Assembly (NCBI RefSeq): GCF_013697085.1
Contig: NZ_JACEFT010000010.1
Location: 1-64,000, forward strand
Length of the DNA: 64,000 bases
Direction of reading: 5' to 3'
DNA from: Billgrantia kenyensis
GTDB lineage: Bacteria > Pseudomonadota > Gammaproteobacteria > Pseudomonadales > Halomonadaceae
Shown here: positions 8,140 to 17,259 of the stretch, in pieces
Layout: every line of letters begins with the position of its first letter
Numbering within the stretch: position 1 is the stretch's first letter
Program-made: the position numbers and the translations under genes
Notes under the pieces: generated by a model
Databases searched by the model: none
Told to the model about the DNA's origin: nothing
Seen by the model: only the letters and a program-made list of their open reading frames with translations

Positions 8140-10401
8140 ATGCTAGAGGTGTTGCGCCGGGTCATACAAGAGGTCAACAGCGCTCGCAACCTCGATGCGG
8201 CGCTGGCGACCATGGTCCGTCGTATCCGCAAGGCCATGCGCACCGACGTGTGCTCCTTCTATCTTTTCGATGCCGAGGCTGAAGAGCTGGTGCTGATGGA
8301 AACCATCGGCCTGCACAGCCGGGCCGTGGGGCGCGTGAGCCTGAAAGTGGGGGAGGGTCTGGTCGGCCTGGTGGCAGAGCGCGAGGAGCCGCTCAATCTG
8401 GAAAATGCTCCCTCGCATCCGAAGTTTCGCTACTTCGAGGCGACCGGCGAAGAGCGTTACTCCAGTTTTCTCGGGGTGCCGATCATCCACCAGCGCCGCA
8501 TGCTGGGGGTGCTGGTGGTGCAGCAGGCCGAGCAGCGCCGTTACGATGAGGAAGACGAAGCCTTCCTCATCACCATGGGCGCGCAGCTCGCCGGGGTGCT
8601 GGCGCATGCCCTGGCTACCGGCAGCCTCAACAAGCCCACCCTGCCAGGCGGCCAGGCCATGTTCACCGGCGTTGCCGCCTCGCCCGGCATGGCCATCGGC
8701 GAGGTGGTGGTGGTGGCGCCCCTGGCCGACCTGGGCAGTGTTCCCGACCTGGTGCCGACCGATGTCGAGCACGAGATCGCGCGACTCAAGGCCGCCATCG
8801 ACTGTGTGCGCGAGGAGATTCGGGCGGCAGGCGAGCGCCTGGCCAACCGTATCTCTGCTCAGGAGCTGGCGCTGTTCGAAGTCTATCAGCAGATGCTCAG
8901 TGAGGCGGCGCTTTCCCAGGAGGTGGAGAAGCGTATCCGCGAGGGCCAGTGGGCTCCCGGTGCCCTGGCCGACGTGGTGCGGCGGCACGTGCAGTACCTG
9001 GAGCGGGTCGACGATGACTACTTGCGTGAGCGGGCCGCCGATGTCCGTGACCTGGGGCGCCGGGTGCTGGCCCATCTGCAGGAGGAGACCCCCCAGATAC
9101 CCGACTCCTTCCCCGAGAGCACCATCCTGATAGGTGACGAGATCAGCGTCGCCACGCTGGGTGAGGTACCCAGGGAGCGCCTTGCCGGGCTGGTTTCCGT
9201 GCGAGGTTCGAGCACGTCCCACGTGGCGATCGTCGCTCGCGCCATGGGCGTGCCTACCGTGCTGGGCATGGTCGACCTGCCGCTGCCGCGCCTTTCGGGG
9301 GCCGAGGTGGTGCTCGACGGCCATCGCGGTCGCTTGTTCGTGCGCCCTACGGATGAACTCAGGGCTCGCTACAGTAGCTTGATCGCCGAGGAGGTGGCGC
9401 TGACGGAAGTGCTCGAGCACGAGCAGGACCTGCCCAGCGAAACCCCGGACGGCCATGCCGTGCCCCTGATGGTGAATACCGGCCTGGCGATCGACACCAC
9501 GGCGACGCTCAAGAAGCGAATCAGCGGGGTGGGCCTGTACCGCACCGAGGTGCCCTTCATGATTGCCGAGCGCTTTCCCGGCGAGCAGGAGCAGATGCGC
9601 CTCTACCGCGACCAGTTGGAAAGCTTCGCGCCGCTGCCGGTGGTGATGCGCACCCTCGACATCGGCGGCGACAAGGATCTGCCCTACTTTCCCATCGACG
9701 AAGCCAACCCTTTCCTCGGCTGGCGCGGCATCCGCGTGACCCTTGACCACCCGGAAGTGCTGATGGTGCAGCTTCGAGCCATGCTGCGTGCCTCCCAGGG
9801 CTACGACAACATGCAGGTGCTCTTCCCGATGGTGACCAACGTCGACGAAGTCGACGATGCATTGCGCATGCTCGACCGTGCCATCCGCGAGCTGGCGGAG
9901 GAGGGCATTACGGCCACACGGCCCAAGGTCGGCGTCATGCTGGAGGTGCCGGCCACGCTCTACCAGCTGGATGCCCTGGCCGAGCGCGCCGATTTCTTCT
10001 CCGTGGGCAGCAACGACCTGACCCAGTACCTGCTGGCGGTGGATCGCAACAACCCTCGCGTAGCCAGCCTCTACGATGCGTGCCATCCGGCCGTGTTGTC
10101 AGCCCTGGCCCGCCTGGCGGAAGATGCCAGGCGCTTGAAGAAGCCCATTTCGGTCTGCGGTGAGCTGGCAGGAGATCCGGCCGGTGCGCTGCTGCTGATG
10201 GGTATGGGGTTCGATGCGCTCTCGATGAATGCGCCCAGCCTGCCCCGGGTCAGGGCAGCGATCCGGCGAGTGCCGCTTGACGCCGCAAGGATGCTGGTAC
10301 AGGAAACCCTGGCCTTGAATACGCCCACTGCCGTGCGCAGCCACCTGTTTACCCAGCTCAGTGAGTGGCAGCTGGCGCACCTGTTGCCGCCGAGGGACTG
10401 A
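8140..10401 (+). CDS. ptsP: Nitrogen-PTS enzyme I (PEP-protein phosphotransferase PtsP)
   Basis: This is enzyme I-Ntr, which passes phosphate from PEP to NPr and then EIIA-Ntr. An N-terminal GAF domain (residues about 15-150) is followed by the EI N-terminal domain, the phospho-histidine domain and a TIM-barrel PEP-binding domain. The phosphorylated histidine is His361 in SSTSHVAIVARAMGVP. The catalytic cysteine is Cys673 in VCGELAGDP. The start at 8140 (MLEVLRRVIQEVNSA) fits the family and has AAGG ahead; an in-frame ATG at 8122 is a close alternative. About 753 residues, normal for PtsP. Confidence 0.95.
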   Translation: MLEVLRRVIQEVNSARNLDAALATMVRRIRKAMRTDVCSFYLFDAEAEELVLMETIGLHSRAVGRVSLKVGEGLVGLVAEREEPLNLENAPSHPKFRYFEATGEERYSSFLGVPIIHQRRMLGVLVVQQAEQRRYDEEDEAFLITMGAQLAGVLAHALATGSLNKPTLPGGQAMFTGVAASPGMAIGEVVVVAPLADLGSVPDLVPTDVEHEIARLKAAIDCVREEIRAAGERLANRISAQELALFEVYQQMLSEAALSQEVEKRIREGQWAPGALADVVRRHVQYLERVDDDYLRERAADVRDLGRRVLAHLQEETPQIPDSFPESTILIGDEISVATLGEVPRERLAGLVSVRGSSTSHVAIVARAMGVPTVLGMVDLPLPRLSGAEVVLDGHRGRLFVRPTDELRARYSSLIAEEVALTEVLEHEQDLPSETPDGHAVPLMVNTGLAIDTTATLKKRISGVGLYRTEVPFMIAERFPGEQEQMRLYRDQLESFAPLPVVMRTLDIGGDKDLPYFPIDEANPFLGWRGIRVTLDHPEVLMVQLRAMLRASQGYDNMQVLFPMVTNVDEVDDALRMLDRAIRELAEEGITATRPKVGVMLEVPATLYQLDALAERADFFSVGSNDLTQYLLAVDRNNPRVASLYDACHPAVLSALARLAEDARRLKKPISVCGELAGDPAGALLLMGMGFDALSMNAPSLPRVRAAIRRVPLDAARMLVQETLALNTPTAVRSHLFTQLSEWQLAHLLPPRD

Positions 10402-10410
10402 GCAGCGCCC

Positions 10411-11199
10411 ATGTGCTTGATTGCCTTCGACTTTCAGCCAGGAGCGTCAACGCCGCTACGGCTGGTAGCCAATCGTGACGAATTCCACCAGCGACCCACG
10501 GCGCCGCTCGGTGCCTGGCACGATGCGCCTGACATCGTAGGCGGGCGCGACCTCGAGGCTGGCGGTAGCTGGCTGGCCGTGCATCGCCGTGGTCGCGTTG
10601 CAGCGGTAACCAACGTTCGTGACCCCGCACTCAAGGTCTCGACCGCTGCGCCGAGCCGAGGGCACCTGGTGCGCGAGGCGTTGGAGTGCCGCGATCTCGG
10701 TGCCTGGCTCGACCACCTGGCCGAAGGCGAGGGCTGGCGCTATGCCGGCTTCAATCTGCTGGCCGGTGACGGCGAGCGCCTCTGGCATCTGCACCGCGGC
10801 CGGGACAAGCTGCTGCTCAAGGAAGTCGCGCCCGGTATCCATGGGCTTTCCAACGCCAGCCTCGACACCCCTTGGCCCAAGCTCATTGCCGCGCGACAGG
10901 GGCTTGCCACCTCGTTGAGGCGCAACTGGCCGGGGGATGCGCTGAACGCGCTGTCCGAGTCTGCGTCAGCCGACGACGAACATCTCCCGGATACAGGAAT
11001 CGGGCTCGAGCTGGAGCGTCGCCTGTCGCCTCCCTTCATCATCGGAGAGCAGTATGGCACCCGCGCGACGACCTGGGTGACCTGGCATGCCGAGGCCGGC
11101 GTCATCGAGCTGGGTGAGCGACGCTTTGGCCCCGGTGGGTGTCCGCAGGGTGTCAGTCGCGAGGAATTGTCCCTGCACCGCAAGGGGTTACCTACCTGA
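10411..11199 (+). CDS. NRDE family protein (TANGO2-like)
   Basis: The 262-residue protein begins MCLIAFDF with the family's N-terminal Met-Cys and carries the signature VANRDEFHQRPTAPL. It then reads GGRDLEAGGSWLAVHRRGRVAAVTN in segments typical of the family. The family has an Ntn-hydrolase-like N-terminal cysteine fold. Animal TANGO2 is linked to haem and lipid handling, but the bacterial role is not settled. It starts nine bases after ptsP and is probably in the same transcript. Confidence 0.88.
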   Translation: MCLIAFDFQPGASTPLRLVANRDEFHQRPTAPLGAWHDAPDIVGGRDLEAGGSWLAVHRRGRVAAVTNVRDPALKVSTAAPSRGHLVREALECRDLGAWLDHLAEGEGWRYAGFNLLAGDGERLWHLHRGRDKLLLKEVAPGIHGLSNASLDTPWPKLIAARQGLATSLRRNWPGDALNALSESASADDEHLPDTGIGLELERRLSPPFIIGEQYGTRATTWVTWHAEAGVIELGERRFGPGGCPQGVSREELSLHRKGLPT

Positions 11200-11267
11200 A
11201 GTCGCCATGACAGCCGAGGCGCGGCGGCGTAAACTCACGCAACAAAGCCTGGTTCAGGGACACGTCC

Positions 11268-12644
11268 ATGGTAGTTCGCAAGGACCGCATGTGGTCTTAC
11301 CTCATCTGGCCATTGCTGTGGCCTCTGCTGTTGGCCCAGCTGGCCCTGGTGCTGCTCTGCCTGCTGGTCCTGGCGGTGCTGTGGCTGGCCATGCCCGATC
11401 CCACCTCTTGGGCGGAGTCCACCTGGCTGCTGCTGGCCCTGCTGGTCGGCACGACACTGACGACATCGGCCTTCATCCTGCAGCTACGTCACCGCATACG
11501 TGAATGCGAGAACCAGGTCGAAAGCCGCATAGACCGCCTGGAGCGGCTGCTGCAGGAGGTCGAGCCGATGCTGCCTGCCTGGCTGGAGCCGGGCCGGCAG
11601 CTCGAAGCCTACGACGATTCGGTGCTGGGCCAGCTTGAGGGCTTGCACAGTGGCATGATCGAGCTGCACTCGCGCCTGGAGGCCATGCCGCGCCCGGAGG
11701 TTCTGCTGATGGCCAGCCAGCGCCCCTGGCTGCTGCTCTATCAAGGGCGAATCGTGGCGGCCAACCTGGCGATGGAGCAGTTGCTCGGCGACAGCCTGGA
11801 AGCGCTGGCGGGGAAGGACCCCGCCACCCGCCTGTTCAGCAAGCAGAGCGTGGGCAGCAAGCCTGTCGAAGTGCAGGTGCTCGACAGCGAAGGGCGCTGG
11901 AGTTCATGCATGATGGAGCGGCTGGAAGCGTCGCCCTACCAACTGCTGTTCTTCGAGCGGTCGAGTACGCATGAGTTCGGCGGCCTGCTGGCGGCCCGGG
12001 AGCGTGCGCGGGAAGACTCCCGGCTCAAGTCGCGCTACCTGACCCTGTTGCAGCGTGAACTGGAGCCGCTGCTGCAGGAGCTGACCGAGGACATGGAGGG
12101 GGCTGTCGGCGCCGTCGATGCTCAGCGCCAGACCTACCTGCGGGAGCGTGTCGCCGATGTCAGACTGCTCATCGGCAGCCTTGCCGGGGAGCAGGATACA
12201 GAGTCGCCATCCGCATCGCAGAGCCCCGCCGGCCGGGCCGGCTCGCTGCGCGTGCTGGTGGTCGACGACGGTCCCGTCAATCGCATGCTGGCCAGTCAGC
12301 TCCTGGAAGCACAAGGGCTGCAGGTCGACAGTGTCGCCAGTGGCGTCGAGGCGTTGGAGCAGCAGCTTCGTCAGCCCTACGACCTGGTTCTGATGGATAT
12401 CTTCATGCCGGGAATGGATGGCGTCGAGGCAGCCCGGCGCTGGAGAGGCCAGGAGGAGCTGACCCCCGATCGCGCTCGCACGATTCTCGTGGCCCTGACG
12501 GCCAGTGCCACGGAGAGCGACCGTCGGCGCTTCGAGGAGGCCGGCATGGATGACTACCTGGCCAAGCCTTACGCTCCACGGGAACTGGTCGACCTGCTTC
12601 GCCACTGGCGTCCCGATGCCTTCGAGGAGCCGGTCTTGACATGA
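11268..12644 (+). CDS. Membrane protein with degenerate histidine-kinase core and receiver domain
   Basis: The 458-residue protein has two membrane helices (about 9-42 and 51-72), a short coiled stretch and a PAS-like region (about 145-230). A DHp-like helix follows at about 250-280, then a C-terminal receiver domain (326-450). The receiver is intact: Asp333/Asp334, phospho-acceptor Asp377 (LMDIFMPGMDG), Thr411 and Lys433. The DHp-like helix reads KSRYLTLLQRELEPL, which aligns with the hybrid-kinase pattern KSxFLxxMSHELRTPL but has Arg263 where the phospho-histidine belongs. Only about 50 residues separate it from the receiver, so no ATPase domain fits. It resembles a GacS/BarA-type hybrid kinase reduced to a signalling scaffold. 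It overlaps the next gene by four bases. Confidence 0.8.
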   Translation: MVVRKDRMWSYLIWPLLWPLLLAQLALVLLCLLVLAVLWLAMPDPTSWAESTWLLLALLVGTTLTTSAFILQLRHRIRECENQVESRIDRLERLLQEVEPMLPAWLEPGRQLEAYDDSVLGQLEGLHSGMIELHSRLEAMPRPEVLLMASQRPWLLLYQGRIVAANLAMEQLLGDSLEALAGKDPATRLFSKQSVGSKPVEVQVLDSEGRWSSCMMERLEASPYQLLFFERSSTHEFGGLLAARERAREDSRLKSRYLTLLQRELEPLLQELTEDMEGAVGAVDAQRQTYLRERVADVRLLIGSLAGEQDTESPSASQSPAGRAGSLRVLVVDDGPVNRMLASQLLEAQGLQVDSVASGVEALEQQLRQPYDLVLMDIFMPGMDGVEAARRWRGQEELTPDRARTILVALTASATESDRRRFEEAGMDDYLAKPYAPRELVDLLRHWRPDAFEEPVLT

Positions 12645-13435
12645 CGCTGCTCGTCACTTTTCTCGGCTACCTGGTGCTGGGGGCCGCTGCCGGTACCCTG
12701 GCCGGGCTGTTCGGGATCGGCGGCGGCCTGATCATCGTCCCGGCGCTGGTCTTCGCCTTTGGCCTGCAGCAGGTCGACCCCGCCGTCGTCATGCACCTGT
12801 CGATCGGCACCTCGCTTGCCACCATTGTCGTCACCGGCGCCTCCTCGGCCTGGGCGCACCACCAGCGGGGCAGCATCCAGCGGGAGTGGTTCATGTCGCT
12901 GCTGCCAGGGCTCGTGCTCGGTGCCATTGCCGGCGTGTTTGTCGCCGGGGCACTTTCCAGTGGATTCCTTGGCACTCTGTTCGGTGTGTTCGTGCTCCTG
13001 ATGGCGGCCAAGCTGGCCCTGCGGATCGGCCCCAGGGCGGGCAGGGCATCGCCGGGACGTCTGGGCATGGGCGTGGCAGGCGGTGTGATCGGTGGCCTGT
13101 CGGCACTGTTCGGTATCGGCGGCGGCACGCTCTGCGTGCCCTGGCTGTCTCGTTGTGGTGCCAGCATGACCCAGGCAGTAGGAACCTCCGCGGCCTGCGG
13201 CCTGCCTATCGCCCTGTTCGGCGCCGCTACCTTCATCGTGGTGGGGTGGGGGCACCCCGCACTGCCGTCCGGCGCAACCGGTTTCGTCATGTGGCCCGCC
13301 TTTCTCGGCATCGTGCTGGCCAGCGTACCGTTCGCCAGGCTGGGAGTGCGTCTGGCACATGCGCTGCCGGCCCGCATACTGCGGCTCTCCTTCGCCGCGC
13401 TGCTGGCCATCGTTGGGTTGCGCTTTCTTTTCTGA
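12641..13435 (+). CDS. TSUP (TauE/SafE) family permease
   Basis: The 264-residue polytopic protein has the duplicated glycine-rich signature of the family: GTLAGLFGIGGGLIIVP near residue 15-35 and GGLSALFGIGGGTLCVP in the second half. The family moves sulfite, sulfonates or other small anions across the inner membrane; the substrate cannot be told here. Its ATG overlaps the stop of the receiver protein (ATGA), suggesting translational coupling. Genes lgt, thyA and folA follow on the same strand. Confidence 0.9.
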   Translation: MTLLVTFLGYLVLGAAAGTLAGLFGIGGGLIIVPALVFAFGLQQVDPAVVMHLSIGTSLATIVVTGASSAWAHHQRGSIQREWFMSLLPGLVLGAIAGVFVAGALSSGFLGTLFGVFVLLMAAKLALRIGPRAGRASPGRLGMGVAGGVIGGLSALFGIGGGTLCVPWLSRCGASMTQAVGTSAACGLPIALFGAATFIVVGWGHPALPSGATGFVMWPAFLGIVLASVPFARLGVRLAHALPARILRLSFAALLAIVGLRFLF

Positions 13436-13442
13436 GGTCTAA

Positions 13443-14237
13443 ATGAACTATCCCGATATCGATCCTGTTGCCATCTCGCTTGGCCCGTTCCAGGTTCACT
13501 GGTATGGCCTGATGTACGTGATCGGCTTCGTCGGCGCGTGGTGGCTGGGCCGCCTCAGGGCCGAGCGCTTCGGCCTGACCCGCGACGACGTCGGCGACCT
13601 GCTGTTCTATGCTGCCATCGGCGTGGTCGTGGGTGGCCGCCTGGGCTACGCGTTGTTCTACGGCATGGGGCAGTGGCTGGCCGATCCGCTCTGGGTGTTC
13701 CGCGTGTGGGACGGTGGCATGAGCTTTCACGGCGGCCTGATCGGGGTGCTGCTGGCCGCCCTCTGGTTCGCCCGCAAGAAGCGCATGGCCTTTTTCACCC
13801 TGACCGACTTCTTCGCCCCCATGGTGCCCATCGGCCTGGGCGCGGGGCGCATCGGCAACTTCATCAACCGCGAGCTGCCGGGGCGGGTCACCGAGCTGCC
13901 CTGGGGCATGCCGTTTCCCGGCCTGGGACCGGAGCTGCGCCACCCCACGGCGCTCTACGAAGCCTTTCTCGAGGGGCTGGTGCTGTTCGTCATTCTGTGG
14001 TGGGTCTCGGCTCAGCCGCGCCGCCGCGGCCTGGTCTCGGGCCTGTTCCTGCTGCTCTATGGCGTGTTCCGCTTCAGCGTCGAATTCGTCCGCCTGCCGG
14101 ATGCCCACATCGGCTTCATCGCCTTCGGCTGGGTGACCATGGGCATGCTGCTTACGCTGCCGATGATCGTGTTCGGCATCGTGCTGGTCGTCTGGTCGCG
14201 GCGCCAGCCGGTGGTCGGGAGGAAAGGAGCACAGTGA
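13443..14237 (+). CDS. lgt: Prolipoprotein diacylglyceryl transferase
   Basis: Lgt attaches diacylglycerol from phosphatidylglycerol to the lipobox cysteine of prolipoproteins, the first step of lipoprotein maturation. The 264-residue membrane protein carries the family signature [19 protein letters not shown]. It also has [12 protein letters not shown] at the N-terminus and [13 protein letters not shown] in the second half. It starts seven bases after the TSUP gene. The linkage lgt-thyA-folA is common in gammaproteobacteria. Confidence 0.97.
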   Translation: MNYPDIDPVAISLGPFQVHWYGLMYVIGFVGAWWLGRLRAERFGLTRDDVGDLLFYAAIGVVVGGRLGYALFYGMGQWLADPLWVFRVWDGGMSFHGGLIGVLLAALWFARKKRMAFFTLTDFFAPMVPIGLGAGRIGNFINRELPGRVTELPWGMPFPGLGPELRHPTALYEAFLEGLVLFVILWWVSAQPRRRGLVSGLFLLLYGVFRFSVEFVRLPDAHIGFIAFGWVTMGMLLTLPMIVFGIVLVVWSRRQPVVGRKGAQ

Positions 14238-14308
14238 AATGCCTCGAGAGTAGGAGAGCGAGAGCAGAGACGGTAGACTCACTGCCCAATCGATCCTCAA
14301 TACAGAGC

Positions 14309-15157
14309 ATGCCAACGATGCCTGACGACAACGTCCTGTCTGAACTCGAACAGCCCGCTCTCGAACAGCCCTACCTGGACCTGATGCGGCAGGTGTTGCA
14401 GCACGGTGTCGAGCGCTCTGACCGCACTGGGGTGGGCACCCGCTCGGTCTTCGGTCACCAGATGCGCTTTGACCTTTCCCGCGGCTTTCCTCTGGTGACC
14501 ACCAAGAAGCTGCACCTGCGCTCGATCGTCCACGAGCTGCTGTGGTTCCTGCGCGGCGATACCAATATCGCCTACCTCAAGCAGAACGGGGTGAGTATCT
14601 GGGACGAGTGGGCCGACGACAACGGCGATCTCGGTCCCGTCTACGGCTACCAGTGGCGCAGCTGGCCCGACCCCCGCGGCGGTCATGTCGACCAGATTGC
14701 CAAGCTGCTCGAGCAACTGCGCAGCAATCCCAGTTCGCGTCGCCTGATCGTCTCCGCCTGGAATCCTGCGCTGGTCGACGAGATGGCGCTGCCGCCGTGC
14801 CACTGCCTGTTCCAGTTCTACGTGGCCGAAGGGCGGCTCTCCTGCCAGCTCTACCAGCGCAGCGCCGACATCTTCCTCGGCGTGCCGTTCAACATCGCCA
14901 GCTATGCGCTGCTGACCCGGATGATCGCCCAAGTGGCTGGCCTCGAGCCCGGCGACTTCGTCCACACCCTGGGCGATGCGCACCTCTACCTCAACCACCT
15001 CGAGCAGGCCGAACTGCAGCTCTCTCGCAAGCCGCGTCCGGCGCCTCGGCTACTGCTCGACCCCGAGGTCGACGACCTGTTCGACTTCCGCTTCGAGCAC
15101 ATCGCCATCGAAGGCTACGACCCTCATCCCCATATCAAGGCGGAGGTGGCGGTATGA
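14309..15157 (+). CDS. thyA: Thymidylate synthase
   Basis: ThyA methylates dUMP to dTMP using methylenetetrahydrofolate. The catalytic cysteine lies in [12 protein letters not shown], with the family motifs [11 protein letters not shown] and [19 protein letters not shown]. The C-terminus ends HIKAEVAV. At 282 residues it has a longer N-terminus than E. coli ThyA (264). Neither candidate start (14309 or 14318) has a strong ribosome-binding site, so the first few residues are uncertain. It overlaps folA by four bases, coupling synthase and reductase. Confidence 0.96.
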   Translation: MPTMPDDNVLSELEQPALEQPYLDLMRQVLQHGVERSDRTGVGTRSVFGHQMRFDLSRGFPLVTTKKLHLRSIVHELLWFLRGDTNIAYLKQNGVSIWDEWADDNGDLGPVYGYQWRSWPDPRGGHVDQIAKLLEQLRSNPSSRRLIVSAWNPALVDEMALPPCHCLFQFYVAEGRLSCQLYQRSADIFLGVPFNIASYALLTRMIAQVAGLEPGDFVHTLGDAHLYLNHLEQAELQLSRKPRPAPRLLLDPEVDDLFDFRFEHIAIEGYDPHPHIKAEVAV

Positions 15158-15678
15158 ACGACGAGACCCTGGTGCCGGTAGCCATGATTGCCGCCGTATC
15201 GCGCAACGGCGTGATCGGCGTCGACAACAAGCTGCCCTGGCACCTGCCCGAAGACCTCAAGTTCTTCAAGCGCATGACCCAGGCCAAGCCGCTGGTGATG
15301 GGGCGCAAGACCTTTGCTTCCATCGGTCGCCCGCTGCCGGGTCGCATCAATATCGTGGTGACGCGGGACGAAAGCTTCCAGCACGATGGCGTGCGGGTCT
15401 GTCACGACCTCGAGTCGGCGCTGCTCCTGGCCGACCAGCAGGCTACCATCGACGCCAGCGAGGAGATCATGGTGATGGGCGGCGGTGAGATCTATGCCCA
15501 GGCGTTGCGCCACGCCAGTCGCATCTACCTCACCGAGGTGGATGTCGATGTAGACGGCGATGCCCGCTTTCCCGAGCTGGACGAGAGCGAATGGCAGGAG
15601 GTGCAGCGGGTGCCGGGCTCGCCCGCCGAGGGGCAGCCGGCGTACAGCTTTGTGGAGTACCGCCGCAGGGAAGAGTGA
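15154..15678 (+). CDS. folA: Dihydrofolate reductase
   Basis: FolA regenerates tetrahydrofolate consumed by thymidylate synthase. The 174-residue protein has [20 protein letters not shown] at the N-terminus, then [10 protein letters not shown] with the acidic active-site residue, [17 protein letters not shown], and [13 protein letters not shown]. All are diagnostic of chromosomal type I DHFR. The ATG overlaps the thyA stop (ATGA). Confidence 0.97.
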   Translation: MNDETLVPVAMIAAVSRNGVIGVDNKLPWHLPEDLKFFKRMTQAKPLVMGRKTFASIGRPLPGRINIVVTRDESFQHDGVRVCHDLESALLLADQQATIDASEEIMVMGGGEIYAQALRHASRIYLTEVDVDVDGDARFPELDESEWQEVQRVPGSPAEGQPAYSFVEYRRREE

Positions 15679-15789
15679 AGGAGCGGTTTGTCAGCGCCCC
15701 GCTTGTGGCACACACTAGGCGGATGCATGGGGCTACGTAGCGATTCGCTCGCCACGCCAAGGTGCAGCGTTTTCCGGGAGGATGCCGGT

Positions 15790-16851
15790 TTGATCGAAGA
15801 GCGTTCACTTCATCTATTAAGCGCCCTGGAGGCACAAGCCGCCCATGCGCTCGATGAGCTGCGCACTTACCGCGCGAAACATCAGGCGCTGGAGATTCAG
15901 CTTGCCGAGGCCGAAGCGGCCCGAAGGGAGTTGGAGGCGGCACGTCTCGAGCTGGTAGAGGAAAATCGCGAGCTCGACGAACAGAACCGCGAGCTCGAGG
16001 AGGACAACGCCCGCCTGCGCGAGCGCCTGCGCAAGGGTGAGCCCGCGCCGGCCTTCCCCGGCCCGGCGCGGCGCGCCCAGGGGCTTGCGGCGCTGATCGG
16101 ACAGCGTGCACGTGAGGGCGCAGGGTCGCAGCTTGATAGCCGTCAGCCAGCAGGCGATGCCGAGCCGGTATCCCAAGCCTCACCGGCGCCTGCTGCCCAG
16201 CCCCCTTCGCCGGCTCGGCAACGGCCCGCCGAATCAGAGCAGGCGACGCCTCCCGGCACGCTGCAGCCCGAGGAGAAGGGCGAGCGACAGGGGGCGCTAG
16301 CCATCGAACAGGCGCCCTCCGCCGACGCCCTGTTGAAGCAGTGGTATCAGCGCTACCCCGGCACTTTCTTCAAGGGACATACCCGGCCGCTCAAGGTGGG
16401 AATCCATCATGAGCTGTCTGCCCGCGAACCCTGGCCCGAAAAGCTGGTACGCCGGGCACTGGCGGGCTACGTCAACCTGCCGCGCTACCTCAAGGCCGTC
16501 CGCGAAGGCGCCGAGCGCATCGATCTCGACGGCGCCCCTGCAGGCAGCGTCGATGCCCAGGCGGCCGAACACGCCCGGCGCAAGCTCGAGCGTCTGCAGA
16601 CCGAGCGCCGCGAGCGCAGCCGCTCGGGCGGCAGCAAGCCGCAGCGCGACGGCGACAAGCCGCGCGCACCGCGTCAAGGCGCCGCAGAGCGACAGCACGA
16701 CAAGGCCCGGCGCGCCTCCAAACCGAATGCCGGAAACCAGCCGGCCGCAGAAGCGCCGCCCGCCGCCCCGGCAGACCCTAAGACGCGCATGGAGGCCAAG
16801 CTGTCGGCCCTGCTGGCCAAGCATAATGGCCAGAAAACCGAAGGGCGTTGA
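15790..16851 (+). CDS. ProQ/FinO-domain RNA-binding protein with N-terminal coiled coil
   Basis: Residues 180-275 form a ProQ/FinO domain: LLKQWYQRYPGTFFKG, then RPLKVGIHHELSAREPWPEK and LAGYVNLPRYLKAV. This family binds structured sRNAs and mRNA 3' ends. In front of it lie a strongly charged coiled coil (about residues 1-83) and a Pro/Ala/Gln-rich linker (85-178). After it comes a basic Arg/Lys-rich tail with a final helix. The TTG at 15790 is preferred because GGGAGGA sits seven bases upstream; an ATG at 15727 is the alternative. Classic ProQ has no such N-terminal coil. Confidence 0.82.
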   Translation: MIEERSLHLLSALEAQAAHALDELRTYRAKHQALEIQLAEAEAARRELEAARLELVEENRELDEQNRELEEDNARLRERLRKGEPAPAFPGPARRAQGLAALIGQRAREGAGSQLDSRQPAGDAEPVSQASPAPAAQPPSPARQRPAESEQATPPGTLQPEEKGERQGALAIEQAPSADALLKQWYQRYPGTFFKGHTRPLKVGIHHELSAREPWPEKLVRRALAGYVNLPRYLKAVREGAERIDLDGAPAGSVDAQAAEHARRKLERLQTERRERSRSGGSKPQRDGDKPRAPRQGAAERQHDKARRASKPNAGNQPAAEAPPAAPADPKTRMEAKLSALLAKHNGQKTEGR

Positions 16852-17050
16852 CGAGGCCTCCCGGTCACGTGAGAAGCCCGGTCTTGCCTGTCTTCTATCA
16901 GCGAGGCATGATGTGCGGGCTCATCGCTGCCAGGCCAGTTGACTGCCATTGCCTGCGGCACGCGGCTTTCGGGCAACAGCGCCGAAGACCGCATCGGCAG
17001 GGAAAAGTTCCGTCGGGGAGGCGAGCGTCGTAGGAAAACAGTGTTTTTTC

Positions 17051-17080
17051 TTATTGCGTTCCGTTTTTTCCCGGTATAGA
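17051..17080 (+). promoter_or_regulatory. Possible porin promoter
   Basis: TTATTG (17051-17056) and TATAGA (17075-17080) are 18 bases apart in the most A+T-rich part of the 408-base gap ahead of the porin gene. The gap 16852-17259 holds no convincing gene. The implied leader is long, about 170 bases. Confidence 0.35.
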
Positions 17081-17197
17081 GTTCTACCTGCGAGCATTGG
17101 ACTATAACAAGGCTTCGCTGCGGTCATGTCCGGCCCCGGCCCTTCCTGGGAAGGAACCGAGCCAAGCACGGCGGGACCCATGCCCGGCAAGCTACCT

Positions 17198-17217
17198 GCA
17201 CCGATCATTGATCGTGC
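17198..17217. promoter_or_regulatory. Inverted repeat in the porin leader
   Basis: CGATCATTGATCG is a perfect odd palindrome, extended by GCAC and GTGC arms with one bulged base. It lies 43 bases before the porin start. It could be an operator or an RNA hairpin near the ribosome-binding site; the sequence alone does not decide. Confidence 0.4.
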
Positions 17218-17259
17218 AGTAACGATCGAAACAGTAAGCTAGTGAAAGGAACTAATGAG

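Noticed and set aside
11268..12644. Functional hybrid histidine kinase
   Set aside because: No N, G1 or G2 ATP-binding boxes and no phospho-accepting histidine are present, so it cannot be a kinase as read.
13538..15157. A 539-codon frame spanning lgt and thyA as one protein
   Set aside because: Its first half is an out-of-frame reading of lgt rich in Arg/Pro/Gly; only the part from 14309 is thyA. No fusion is present.
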